From: Phycisphaerales bacterium | Lineage (GTDB): Bacteria > Planctomycetota > Phycisphaerae > Phycisphaerales > UBA1924 | Length of the DNA stretch: 64,000 bases | NCBI GenBank assembly: GCA_029260495.1 | Contig: JAJDDD010000020.1 | Span: 62,001-126,000 of the forward strand | Direction: 5' to 3' | Shown here: piece by piece, positions 35,388 to 44,354 of the stretch | Layout of the letters: each line of letters opens with the position of its first letter | Position numbering within the stretch: the first letter of the stretch is position 1 | Notes under the pieces: generated by a model | Database searches by the model: none | Told to the model about the DNA's origin: nothing | What the model saw: the letters and a program-made list of their open reading frames with translations, nothing else | Made by a program: the position numbers and the translations under genes

Positions 35388-37013
35388 ATGAAGATCAAGA
35401 CCGACGAAATCGCCAGCGTGATCAAGTCCGAAATCCAGAACTATGCCGCCGAACTCGAAGTTTCCGAGGTCGGGCGGGTTGTGCAGATCGGCGACGGGAT
35501 CGCCCAGGTGCATGGCTTGCGCAAGGCGATGGCGGGCGAACTGCTCGAGTTTGAGACTTCGAGCGGGGGCGTCATGGGGCAGGTCTTCAACCTTGAGCTC
35601 GACACAGTTGGCGCTGTGATTTACGGCGACTACCTTGCGGTGAAGGAGGGCGATCAGGTTCGTTCGACGGGGCGTCTCCTGGATGTCCCGGTGGGCGACG
35701 CGCTGCTTGGGCGGGTTGTGGATCCGCTGGGCGAGCCTCTTGATGGGGGCCCGCCGATTCAGACGGATCAACGGGCGAAGGTGGACATCATCGCGCCGGG
35801 CATCGCGGAAAGGCAGCCGGTGACGGAGCCTCTGCAGACGGGCGTGAAAGCGATTGACTCAATGATCCCGATCGGGCGCGGGCAGCGCGAACTGATCATC
35901 GGCGACCGGAAGACGGGGAAGACGGCGATCGCTGTCGACACGATTATCAATCAAAAGAAGTACTGGGGCACGCCGGACGCCGTGGTGTGCATTTATGTTG
36001 CGGTCGGGCAGAAGGCGTCGACGGTTGCAGGCGTGCTTGAGACGCTGAAAGAGCACGGGGCGATGGAGTACACGATCATCGTTTCGGGTTCGTCTTCGAC
36101 GCCGGCGCCGATGCAGTACATCGCGCCGTATACGGGCTGTGCGATGGGCGAATACTTCATGTGGAATGGAGCGAAGGGGAAGACGCCGAAACACGCACTG
36201 TGCATTTATGACGATCTTTCCAAGCAGGCGGTGGCGTATCGTCAGCTTTCGCTCCTGCTTCGGCGTCCGCCGGGACGTGAGGCGTATCCGGGTGATGTGT
36301 TCTACCTGCACTCTCGCTTGCTGGAGCGCGCCACGAAGCTTTCAGATGAAAATGGCGGCGGCTCGCTCACTTCGCTGCCTGTCATTGAAACGCAGGAAGG
36401 CGATGTTTCAGCGTATATCCCGACGAATGTGATTTCGATTACAGACGGGCAGATTTATCTTGAGCCGGACCTTTTCTTCGCTGGCCAGCGGCCTGCGGTG
36501 AATGTGGGTATTTCAGTTTCTCGGGTGGGCGGCAACGCGCAGATCAAGGCGATGAAGCAAATCGCCGGCTCGCTGCGACTTGATCTCGCGTCTTATCGCG
36601 AGCTTGAGGCGTTTGCCCAGCTTGGAACGGATCTGGATAAGGCAACACAGGCGCGACTGGATCGCGGGGCGCGGATGGTTGAGCTCCTTAAGCAGCGGCA
36701 GTATGTGCCGATGGATGTGATCGATCAGGTGATTTCGATCTTCGCAGGCGCGCGCGGGCTTCTGGATGATGTCGAGCTTGACAACGTGGCGGAGTTTGAG
36801 GACGGGTTGCTTGAATACATGAACGGCATTGGCAAGCATGTTCGTGATGAGCTTGCGTCAGCGAAGGCGTTTTCAGATGAGCTTGAGAAGAAGCTGAAGG
36901 AAGCGATCGCTGCGTTCAAGGAACAGTGGCGGGCGAAGAAGAAGGCGGGGACTGGTAACGGCGGTGCTGTCAGTTCCAGCGAGACTCCAGAGCCGGTGGG
37001 AGCGGGGGCGTAG
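35388..37013 (+). CDS. atpA: ATP synthase F1 subunit alpha (isolated gene)
   Basis: The alpha subunit alternates with beta in the F1 hexamer of ATP synthase and binds nucleotide at a non-catalytic site. Its 541 residues include [20 protein letters not shown] at the N-terminus, the P-loop [32 protein letters not shown] and the alpha-subunit marker [20 protein letters not shown]. The C-terminus has a short Gly/Ser/Pro-rich extension beyond the usual length of about 505. It starts at ATG 35388 after a 214-base leader in which I saw no other gene. No atpH, G, D or C gene is near, so it is outside any atp operon. A clear terminator follows. Confidence 0.96.
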   Translation: MKIKTDEIASVIKSEIQNYAAELEVSEVGRVVQIGDGIAQVHGLRKAMAGELLEFETSSGGVMGQVFNLELDTVGAVIYGDYLAVKEGDQVRSTGRLLDVPVGDALLGRVVDPLGEPLDGGPPIQTDQRAKVDIIAPGIAERQPVTEPLQTGVKAIDSMIPIGRGQRELIIGDRKTGKTAIAVDTIINQKKYWGTPDAVVCIYVAVGQKASTVAGVLETLKEHGAMEYTIIVSGSSSTPAPMQYIAPYTGCAMGEYFMWNGAKGKTPKHALCIYDDLSKQAVAYRQLSLLLRRPPGREAYPGDVFYLHSRLLERATKLSDENGGGSLTSLPVIETQEGDVSAYIPTNVISITDGQIYLEPDLFFAGQRPAVNVGISVSRVGGNAQIKAMKQIAGSLRLDLASYRELEAFAQLGTDLDKATQARLDRGARMVELLKQRQYVPMDVIDQVISIFAGARGLLDDVELDNVAEFEDGLLEYMNGIGKHVRDELASAKAFSDELEKKLKEAIAAFKEQWRAKKKAGTGNGGAVSSSETPEPVGAGA

Positions 37014-37072
37014 GAACAGACGACGACCGGCTGCGATTTGCAATAATCCGCGTGAAAGTCAAAAGTGAAAAA

Positions 37073-37107
37073 AGCGCCGGCCATCGCGACCGGCGCTATT
37101 TTTATTT
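37073..37107 (+). terminator. Rho-independent terminator after atpA
   Basis: AGCGCCGG and CCGGCGCT (37073-37080 and 37090-37097) form an 8-bp GC-rich stem around a 9-base loop, followed by ATTTTTATTT. It lies 60 bases after the atpA stop and just before the convergent dockerin gene ends at 37134, so it may act for atpA and, through the A-tract on the other side, for both. Confidence 0.85.
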
Positions 37108-37133
37108 GCAATCAGCTTGGTGTCGTTTACGCC

Positions 37134-38984
37134 TTATGGGCACGGCCCCCACTGTCCGAGCAGGAGCGCGAGGTCAGCGCTGAGGACGAAGCCGTCGCCA
37201 TCGAGGTCGGCTTGTGAACCAGGATTCGGGCCCCAGGAACCCAGCAGGAATGCGAAATCGGAGCTGAGCACAAAGCCGTCGCCATCAAAGTCCGCGGGGC
37301 AGGGCGGCGCGACGCCGGTTTGAATGCTGACATCATCGACGAAGTAATCGTCGAAGTCGCCGATCGAGCCCTGCAAGCGATGGAAGCGGAAACGGAAGTT
37401 GGCGTGGAGTGCATCATCGGGGAGTGTGTCGGAGAAGGCGGTGAAGGCAGTTTCGTCGGCGCCGCCGCCAGCGATGGTGCGCAAAATCTCCCATGTGCTG
37501 ATGTCGCTGAAATACTCGATGAGAAGGTCTTCGCCGCCTTCGGGGGAATCGCCGCCACCGGTGCGCTGTGTTGAATAGTCCAGCGAGACTTCACCGGAGG
37601 CGAAACTTGAAAGGTCGATGACGCGCGAGCGGATTTCGTCTCCGCCGCCCCAGTTGCCGTTGAGATTGAGGGAGCTATCACCGGTGGGCTCATTGAGGCC
37701 GAGGCTGTTAACGACGGGGCCTTGCCACCACTGCCAGTTGGCGTCGTCGGGGCGCGGGCCGGAGTCGAAGGTGTCTGCGAAAGGGAGCGCTGTCGGCGCG
37801 CCAGCGGAAAGGGTTGAGTCGATCGTGCCGAGTCCTTCGGTGGTTGTGTTGAAGTAGGTTTCCCATTCGGTGCGGATGCCATTGAGTTTGTCGAGGTCGG
37901 CTACCGTTGCGGTGGTTCCCTGCGGGATGATGAGCATGAAAGCCATCTTGATGGTCTTGATGGATGTGTCCGTCGCAGGCAGGCGGTCGCCGTGCAGCGC
38001 GATGATGTCGTTCACACTGAGATCGACACGGTTGCCGGTGACTACGACGCCGGTCGCGGGGAATGATGAATCGTCGAAGGCGGGACTTGGATTTGTGATG
38101 AGGAAATAGCCGGGCACGTTGGCAGGCGGGCGCAGGCCCATGACATAATCGTCAAGAGGGCTGAACCCGTTGAAAGACTCAACGGTCGTGAAAGAGCCAT
38201 CGCCGTTGTCGGTCCAGATGTTGCCTTCCATGGGTGAGGCGTTGCCCGAACCGCCGGGATGACTGAGGAAGAAGCTCCAGTGGGCTTCGCCGCGCCCGAG
38301 GATGTCAGCGCCTTGAGCCTGAACGAAGGCAGCCCACGCGTGGAGCGCTTCCTGGCCCATGATTTCAACGCCGGACGCGACGCCGCCGAGGAAGTCTGCG
38401 TTGGGGTCTGCGGGATATTCATCAAGATCATTCATGTTGACAAAGCCGGTGAGGCGGGTGAAACCGTTGGCTTCGTTGCCGTTGCCTTGCCCGCTTCCGA
38501 TGCCAGCGACAAATCCCGCGGCGCCAGAAAAGAAGGCGAAGCCGGCTTCGGGATCAGGATCGCCGGGGAAAGCGCCCGCAACATAGATCGCGACGATGTC
38601 GTATTCATCGCCATGCGTCGCGAAAAAGGCATTAAGGATATTGGTGCTGTTGGTGGTGCCGCCGACAACAAGGGTTCCATCATCCTCGATCACCGCGATC
38701 TCACCGATGTCCATTGTGCCGCCACCGCGAAGCGCCGCGCGAGGCTGAAGACGGAGCGCCTCGCCGGAGAGCATTTTTTCGCGCAGCTCGCGCAGGGATT
38801 CCTCCTGGCCGCTCAGGAGATCATCGAGACTCCACTTGGATTGGTCGATCGGCGCGACGTCGCGGGGGATCACTCGGTTAAGAGATGAAGCCTCTTCGCC
38901 GTTCGCCTCCGATATTGCCAATCCGATGACAGCCGTCATCAGCGCGAGGGCCGCCGTCAGGCACAGTGCGTTCCTGCAACACAT
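37134..38984 (-). CDS. Exported GC-type dockerin-anchored protein
   Basis: A 616-residue exported protein. A signal peptide (RNALCLTAALALMTAVIGLA) is followed by about 500 residues of unrecognised beta-rich sequence with Gly/Asp/Asn content, a jelly-roll-like portion (TLSAGAPTALPFADTFDS ... GDFDDYFVDDVSIQTG), and two GC-type dockerin repeats at the C-terminus: PADFDGDGFVLSSDFAFLLG and ADLDGDGFVLSADLALLLGQ, ending WGPCP. Such tails are a sorting or anchoring signal in Phycisphaerae. An AAGGAA precedes the ATG at 38984. It faces atpA convergently. The gap to the next gene (38985-39211) has nothing recognised. Confidence 0.85.
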   Translation of the reverse strand: MCCRNALCLTAALALMTAVIGLAISEANGEEASSLNRVIPRDVAPIDQSKWSLDDLLSGQEESLRELREKMLSGEALRLQPRAALRGGGTMDIGEIAVIEDDGTLVVGGTTNSTNILNAFFATHGDEYDIVAIYVAGAFPGDPDPEAGFAFFSGAAGFVAGIGSGQGNGNEANGFTRLTGFVNMNDLDEYPADPNADFLGGVASGVEIMGQEALHAWAAFVQAQGADILGRGEAHWSFFLSHPGGSGNASPMEGNIWTDNGDGSFTTVESFNGFSPLDDYVMGLRPPANVPGYFLITNPSPAFDDSSFPATGVVVTGNRVDLSVNDIIALHGDRLPATDTSIKTIKMAFMLIIPQGTTATVADLDKLNGIRTEWETYFNTTTEGLGTIDSTLSAGAPTALPFADTFDSGPRPDDANWQWWQGPVVNSLGLNEPTGDSSLNLNGNWGGGDEIRSRVIDLSSFASGEVSLDYSTQRTGGGDSPEGGEDLLIEYFSDISTWEILRTIAGGGADETAFTAFSDTLPDDALHANFRFRFHRLQGSIGDFDDYFVDDVSIQTGVAPPCPADFDGDGFVLSSDFAFLLGSWGPNPGSQADLDGDGFVLSADLALLLGQWGPCP

Positions 38985-39211
38985 ATGTTCGGTTCCTTTC
39001 GAGAGGCCGGCGGCGCGCAAAGCAACCGGTCGGCCGATTTCCAAGCTCTCTTCTCGATCGCAGGCCGACTCGCCAGAACAGGCCTGAGATCACAGGGATA
39101 GATGTCGTGATCCTACCGCGCGATGGCATGATTCCCGAAGCAATTTTCTAGGCTGGGACGTTCAGAATGCCAGAAGGCGGTTTTTTGTGTCCGTCGGGAG
39201 CGCAGCGTGCG

Positions 39212-40267
39212 TCATTGACCTTGGCGTTCGAGCCAGCGTTGCTTTCTCATTTGATTTTGCAGATCAATTTGCTTGAGTTGCAGTTTTTCCTCTTCGGGCA
39301 GTACATATTTTTTCGCGACCTGGCGAACGATTGCAACATCATCGGCGCCCAACGACTCGGTAAGGTTAAACTCTCTGAAGAACCAGTGCTTGAGCCACGG
39401 GTCTTCCTCGACGATGGACAGACAATAGAGGCGCGTCCACCAGCTTGGGCCTTGCGCGAGGCGCTTGAAGGCTTCGAGCGTCTCGGGGTCAAGATCGCCG
39501 CTGATCATGCGCTGGCGGAAAAGCCACAGGCGCTCCTCGACGACACTGCGATCATCCCATACAGCTTGCGGATTCTCGAACTCCTTGGGGTAAACTTCGA
39601 GCAGAATGTCGATGGCTTGATGGGGATCGCGCAGGAGAATATATTCGATCAACGGCGCGCTCTCTTCAGAACTGTGCGCGTCGAGATAACCTTGGTAAAG
39701 ACGGAAATCAGGAATCTGCCAAAGATATTTGCCCCACCCCACCCAAGTAGAATCGCCTCTTTCATGGTCGTCAAGTATGTGGCTGCGACGCTCACTCCTT
39801 GTCTTCTTTACGACTGACGCTTCATTGAGGAAGACGCCTTCAAGACGTCCACCTTCTGCAGCTTCAGACATCAGGGCTTCGAGAAGAACACTTGAAGAAG
39901 CAGGAGCGATGACAAGTCCCGGTGTCCAGTCCATTTCGCCGAGAGCAGCGCCGGGGCTGAACGCTTGGATAATCAATTCGATGAAGGCGGATTTTGCCTC
40001 CTTGTTCCCCGCAATAAACTCCTGGAACTCAAGGATTTTCAACTCCGAGTAGCTCTTTCCTCCATCACTGAGAGAAGCAAGAACTTCTGAGTACATGCCA
40101 TCTGTGAGTCGATCAACCTCGGCGATGTGCGGCTGGAGAGGGCCATCATCAGTGTGAAACTGCGCCATCGCAATGAGTGCGAACGCCAAGCATGCGAGAC
40201 CCGCAATGAGCATACATCTGCCATACCTGCTGGGCAGCGTTTGAGATTGCGACTTAGCGAGGAACAT
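39212..40267 (-). CDS. Membrane-anchored hypothetical protein
   Basis: A 351-residue protein with one N-terminal hydrophobic helix (CMLIAGLACLAFALIAMAQ) and a hydrophilic helical remainder with many Glu, Leu and Trp (GKYLWQIPDFRLYQGYLDAH). No family was recognised. The start ATG 40267 lies inside the 3' end of the upstream gene (14 bases overlap) and has GAGGTGAT about 7 bases before it, so it is translationally coupled to the hydrolase-like gene. The two may act together at the cell envelope. Confidence 0.75.
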   Translation of the reverse strand: MFLAKSQSQTLPSRYGRCMLIAGLACLAFALIAMAQFHTDDGPLQPHIAEVDRLTDGMYSEVLASLSDGGKSYSELKILEFQEFIAGNKEAKSAFIELIIQAFSPGAALGEMDWTPGLVIAPASSSVLLEALMSEAAEGGRLEGVFLNEASVVKKTRSERRSHILDDHERGDSTWVGWGKYLWQIPDFRLYQGYLDAHSSEESAPLIEYILLRDPHQAIDILLEVYPKEFENPQAVWDDRSVVEERLWLFRQRMISGDLDPETLEAFKRLAQGPSWWTRLYCLSIVEEDPWLKHWFFREFNLTESLGADDVAIVRQVAKKYVLPEEEKLQLKQIDLQNQMRKQRWLERQGQ

Positions 40268-41753
40268 TGGTTATCACCTCAAGCTTGATATCAGCGTGGA
40301 TTGACCCATCATCGTCAATAGTTTTATGAATCAAAGAAAAACCCCACCCGATAGGTGTCGGAGCATTAACATTGATATCAATCACCGAGCCTGGCACTGC
40401 GGCGCCTTGCAAGATCGCATCACCTGTTTGCCAAAGATTGATATGACGCAATGTGCCCGGCGGAAGCCTGATCTCTGGAGCTGTTTCAAGGTCTTTGTCC
40501 GTAGGATTTGGTCCTTGCTTGATAGCGTCTATATACGCCGTTTGGCGTAAGGAAAACGGACTCGCCGGAGGGGCGATTGCTAACCGGTTTGCAAGGTCGT
40601 GCGTGGCGCCGCCGCCATGGCTGTAGCCGATGATAGCGAGGTGCTCGATGCTGCGCCTATCCACATCGCGCTTGATGACATCATAGGCCGTGCCAAGACC
40701 GTTGAATCCTACATCCTCCTCCGCACGAAGGCGCACGTTGTATCCGTCCAGGGCTATTTTCATTGCGAGGTCGGTCGTACCCTGGGCCAGCGCATTCCCT
40801 ATAAACGGGAGGCCGCTTTCGCCAGCAAGAACCATGACGACGCTCTGGAAGGTGTGAAAGACCACTCGATCCTGCGCAACTACTTCATCGGTCTCCGCGT
40901 CGCGATCTTCGAGTGAGATTGCCGACCAACCGCTCTCGACATTCTCCACCCAGAGTTTTCCAGGGGCGACCAAGCACTCCTTTTCAAGCTCTCCAGGCTC
41001 GAACACTTCGCCACCCACCTGCGGCCCCGCCATCATCGTAGCTGTCCACACCTGCAGGCTTTCATCGTCGCGCGTCAAAAACCACTTCACACCCACGGGC
41101 GGCGACAGAAGCCCGCCGAGATCCACCTTGAGCTCCACCATGTCTTCGCTGTCACCGGGTTGCCCCGGCGCCAGAATGGAATCGCGCCGCCGGATGCCGA
41201 CACCGGGAGTTTCTTCAAGATGGTCCGGAACTTCCGCTTGCTCATCAAAGAGAATTTGAATGACAGGATCAAAGCCTGTGAGCGTCCAGTGGCCGGTCAG
41301 ATTCACCGCCATAATCGTGAACTCACACATGTCTTCACACACGTCGTCATCGGGTGTCGTGTATGAAACCGTGACAACGACGGCGCTTGCTTCGGTGAAC
41401 TCCAGTGTGACTTGCGACTCATCCGCGCCATCGACAATGGAAGCCCCATCGCCTGACACTGTCCATTCGTGTGTTCCATCTGCAGGTGAGCCAGCAGCTG
41501 TGAAGGTCATCGTCAACGGCCAATCCGGACCATCCACGACGGGCAGTTGAACGAACGGCGGATCGGGATCAGCCGGTGATGGCGACTGAACATTCTCCGG
41601 CGGGAGGATCGGGCGGTGGATCGTCGGGGCCGGGCGGCGTTGGTCGCGGATCGGGGTTGGGCGGGTTGTCGGGGCCGGGAAGTGGAGAAGGTGGGTCGCC
41701 ACCGCCGCCGCCATCGTCACCACCACTACAGTCGAACCCTTGCAGACAGCCAA
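40254..41753 (-). CDS. Exported alpha/beta-hydrolase-like protein, 5' end uncertain (probable frameshift)
   Basis: The clear part starts about DPDPPFVQLPVVDG and includes a PKD/Ig-like domain (PADGTHEWTVSGDGASIV and AVVVTVSYTTPDDD) and a C-terminal lipase-like domain with AIIGYSHGGGATHDLA, a GxSxG nucleophile motif, preceded by the strand VVFHTFQSVVMVLAGESG. It may be an exported esterase or lipase. The N-terminal 75 residues in this frame (TTRPTPIRDQRRPAPTIHRP) look like frame-shifted sequence, because another frame of the same DNA reads as a Gly/Pro-rich linker. The start at 41753 is therefore doubtful. It overlaps the next gene by 14 bases. Confidence 0.7.
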   Translation of the reverse strand: MAVCKGSTVVVVTMAAAVATHLLHFPAPTTRPTPIRDQRRPAPTIHRPILPPENVQSPSPADPDPPFVQLPVVDGPDWPLTMTFTAAGSPADGTHEWTVSGDGASIVDGADESQVTLEFTEASAVVVTVSYTTPDDDVCEDMCEFTIMAVNLTGHWTLTGFDPVIQILFDEQAEVPDHLEETPGVGIRRRDSILAPGQPGDSEDMVELKVDLGGLLSPPVGVKWFLTRDDESLQVWTATMMAGPQVGGEVFEPGELEKECLVAPGKLWVENVESGWSAISLEDRDAETDEVVAQDRVVFHTFQSVVMVLAGESGLPFIGNALAQGTTDLAMKIALDGYNVRLRAEEDVGFNGLGTAYDVIKRDVDRRSIEHLAIIGYSHGGGATHDLANRLAIAPPASPFSLRQTAYIDAIKQGPNPTDKDLETAPEIRLPPGTLRHINLWQTGDAILQGAAVPGSVIDINVNAPTPIGWGFSLIHKTIDDDGSIHADIKLEVITNVPR

Positions 41754-41778
41754 AGTCGTGGCCTTGGTCGGGTGGCAA
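41569..41778 (-). pseudogene. Gly/Pro-rich linker in alternative frame; likely displaced 5' part of the hydrolase gene
   Basis: On the minus strand a reading frame starting at a TTG directly after the upstream stop encodes QGFDCSGGDDGGGGG, then alternating Pro/Asp/Gly (PPNPDPRPTPPGPDDPPP) and ECSVAITG before a TGA at 41569. This is typical linker composition after a lipobox-like Cys. Its end lies next to DPDPPFVQL in the neighbouring frame. Removing one base near 41575 would fuse CSVAIT to ADPDPPFVQL. Either a real frameshift or a sequencing error explains this. Confidence 0.5.
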
Positions 41779-42870
41779 TCACGGATCGATGTGTGACGGG
41801 AGTGGCGCCAGCGCGGGGCATGGTCCCCAGCTCCCCAGCAGCAAGCTAAGGTCGGCGGCGCCGATTATGCCGTCGTTATTCAGGTCGGCGATTGGATTCG
41901 CCGTCCCCCAGGCGCCGAGAAGGATCGCGACGTCGCCGGCGCCGACATTCCCGTCGCCGTTCAGGTCCGCAATACAAGCGCCAGCGATGTTCATCGCAGC
42001 CGGTCCCGTGATTGTGTTCACAAAATCGGAGCCGGGCGTGAAGCGATCGAACTGCGACGTGATAAAAAAGTAAGTCGTGTTTTCGAGGAGAAGCGCGTCG
42101 ATGCGAGATGTTCCCTGCGGCGTTCCATTGGGCGCGCTGCCGTTGCCAAGACCGTAATCAAGCAGATTCTGCAAAGGCAACGTGGGATCAAAAGCGCCCT
42201 GATAAAGAAATGTAAAATTGTTGTCGCTATTCGGAAGAACGCTGACGAAGGAATAGCCGCCAGCGACGGGAACGGTGAACTCAACCGCGTCATACACAAC
42301 GGGACCGAGCCCTGAGACGCCAGCGATGAAGAATGGGCGATCCCACATGGGGCCGGCGAGGACCGAGCCGTTGATGACTTGCTGAACGTCGGGCGTCTCT
42401 GCGAGCAAGTGGTACTCAACATTGCGCAGGCCAGCGACCCAGGGCGGCCCGACAGAGGTGAAGGTCCATGTGAAATTGCCCTGACCTGAAACATCGGGAA
42501 GCCCGGAAGTGAAATCCTGGAGGGGGTAGTCAGCGAATGTGCGGTCGCCGCCAATCGGACCCCAGGAGATTTGATCGACGCCGTTGGGCGCCGCGATATT
42601 GATGTCAAGGTCGAGCGACCACGGCGCCACGCCATTTTCCTGGTCCGCAACGACGGCGGTCCAGAGCGCAGTAAACCCAACGCCGGAGACAGGCTCGGTC
42701 GTCGTCCCCGTGACCATGCGAATGACAGGACCGGCGCCGACATCGAAATCCGCCCCGGGGATGGTTTCGACCAATCGCTGAGCGGCGCGGGCAGGCGGCG
42801 CGAGAACGCTCGGTGCAACGACCGTAAGCACAGGGGCGGCGAAAATAGTAGACACACGCAGCGCATTCAT
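41779..42870 (-). CDS. Exported GC-type dockerin protein
   Basis: A 363-residue exported protein. The signal peptide is MNALRVSTIFAAPVLTVVAP followed by SVLAPPARA. The body is beta-rich (FNFTWTFT-like strands, VEFTVPVAGGYSFVSVLPNS) with no recognised enzyme motif. The C-terminus has two GC-type dockerin repeats, ADLNGDGNVGAGDVAILLGA and ADLNNDGIIGAADLSLLLGS, ending WGPCPALAP. An AGGAAAG precedes the ATG. It sits directly upstream of the hydrolase-like gene on the same strand. The 268 bases between it and the divergent PilZ gene are AT-richer and probably carry promoters for both. Confidence 0.83.
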   Translation of the reverse strand: MNALRVSTIFAAPVLTVVAPSVLAPPARAAQRLVETIPGADFDVGAGPVIRMVTGTTTEPVSGVGFTALWTAVVADQENGVAPWSLDLDINIAAPNGVDQISWGPIGGDRTFADYPLQDFTSGLPDVSGQGNFTWTFTSVGPPWVAGLRNVEYHLLAETPDVQQVINGSVLAGPMWDRPFFIAGVSGLGPVVYDAVEFTVPVAGGYSFVSVLPNSDNNFTFLYQGAFDPTLPLQNLLDYGLGNGSAPNGTPQGTSRIDALLLENTTYFFITSQFDRFTPGSDFVNTITGPAAMNIAGACIADLNGDGNVGAGDVAILLGAWGTANPIADLNNDGIIGAADLSLLLGSWGPCPALAPLPSHIDP

Positions 42871-43138
42871 ATTCTTCTTTCCTCACAGGCCTGGAATGAT
42901 TGAACATATGGCAGAAGAATGTCAATCACAAGCAATCAATGTCCAATTGAGTATTGAAGCGTGTTCTTTTCTTACTCAGAGACTGGCAGGATGCTTACAG
43001 GTTATTTGTCCCCCTCACCAGGCCGGACGATCCCCAAGTTGGGTGTGATGCAAAGAAATTTCTCGCTTTGAACGCGATTGTGCAGTAGTCCGCTTGCAGG
43101 CGTTGGTCGATACTCCCCTTCCAAAGGAGTGAGAGGCC

Positions 43139-44284
43139 ATGACCGCCCCCAATCCACAGCATTCTGTTCGCCTGAGTTCAACTGACAAACAAGCGCTCTT
43201 ATGCGCGCTCGAGAAGCAAGCGGACGATCGCCGACGGGATAGCCGCCGAACCCATCAGCGATCCCCGTTCCATGGTCGAGACGTACTGTTGACCGTGCAC
43301 AATACAGGCGGAACTGCGCGGCAGTTTGTCACATGCGCCCGCAATATCTCCGCAGGGGGAGCATGTCTGCTTCATGGAGGTTTTGTGCATGAAGGAACCG
43401 GCTGCGATGTAGCGCTGGGAACGCTCTGGGGCGATGCCGAGCACATCAGCGGCGTGATTGTTCGTTGCCGGCACGTCGAAGGGCAGGTGCACGAGCTTGG
43501 TATATCGTTTGAAAAAGAAATTGACCCGCGATGTTTTACGGTAAACGCGACATCGTCAGCGCAGTCAAGCCGCGCGCCAAAGACTACCCACCCGATCAAT
43601 GGCAGGGTTCTCTATCTCGACAAAGATCCAGCCCAGTTGCAGTTGCTATCGATGCACCTGCGCAACACAGATATCAAGCTCACGACTCTTGAATCCGTCG
43701 CCAAAGCATTGCCCGAAGTTGAAAAGAGCGCATACGACCTCTTCATGTGCGAGCTTGATCTTGGAGACATTCGCGGGGAAGCGGTGATTCAAGCGGTGCG
43801 GTCAGCGGGATTGACACTGCCAATTGTCGTGATCACCGATGAAGTTTCTCCAGAGCGGTTGCGATCTGTTCGCCTGACCGGCGCGATCGCGGTGTTGCTC
43901 AAACCTGTGAATCCCGAGCAGCTCATCAAGACACTGAGCCGGCATCTGCCGCAACAGAGCGCTGGCCCGGAAGCCGAGGCGCCAATCGTAAGCCTGATCA
44001 CTGATGACGACTCCGCCAACGGCTTGATTGAATCGTACATCGCTGAAGTGCATCGCATCGTTGAAAAACTCAAGCGAGCTGTAGAAACCGAGAGCGAGAG
44101 CGACGCCAAACGGTTGCTGCAGCAGCTCATCAACACCGCTGATGGATATGGATTTCCAGCCCTCGGTGAAACAGCCAAGTCATGCGCACAGGCGATGAAC
44201 TCTGGGCCGCCAAACAACGCACGGATGTTGGAGCCGCTTCTTTCGATCGCCAGCCGAATGACGCAGCAACGGTCGGCGCCGTAA
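43139..44284 (+). CDS. PilZ - receiver - Hpt-like protein without phosphotransfer residues
   Basis: A 381-residue three-domain protein. Residues about 30-135 form a PilZ domain with RRDSRR and NISAGG, the two parts of the c-di-GMP site. Residues about 155-270 are a receiver domain: acidic Asp161/Asp163 in LYLDKDP, Thr233, Lys255 in LLKPVNPE, but the phosphoacceptor position, 44 residues after Asp161, is Glu205 (LFMCELDL). Residues about 290-375 resemble an Hpt domain, aligning RLLQQLINTADGYGFPAL with the usual RLAHTLKG...GAPAL, but the phospho-His is Gln328. AAAGGAGTGAGAGG precedes the ATG. It is probably a c-di-GMP-responsive scaffold that does not carry phosphate. Confidence 0.85.
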   Translation: MTAPNPQHSVRLSSTDKQALLCALEKQADDRRRDSRRTHQRSPFHGRDVLLTVHNTGGTARQFVTCARNISAGGACLLHGGFVHEGTGCDVALGTLWGDAEHISGVIVRCRHVEGQVHELGISFEKEIDPRCFTVNATSSAQSSRAPKTTHPINGRVLYLDKDPAQLQLLSMHLRNTDIKLTTLESVAKALPEVEKSAYDLFMCELDLGDIRGEAVIQAVRSAGLTLPIVVITDEVSPERLRSVRLTGAIAVLLKPVNPEQLIKTLSRHLPQQSAGPEAEAPIVSLITDDDSANGLIESYIAEVHRIVEKLKRAVETESESDAKRLLQQLINTADGYGFPALGETAKSCAQAMNSGPPNNARMLEPLLSIASRMTQQRSAP

Positions 44285-44354
44285 ATAATCGCAGTGGGAT
44301 TCTTCGTCCAAAGTTCGCACGCCCGGACGCCAACGAGGTATCCTTGCCTCCCGT

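Noticed and set aside
39170-39190. Six-T run after a short GCC/GGC stem upstream of the dockerin gene as a terminator
   Set aside because: The T-run is on the plus strand, but no plus-strand gene ends there; the neighbouring genes are on the minus strand.
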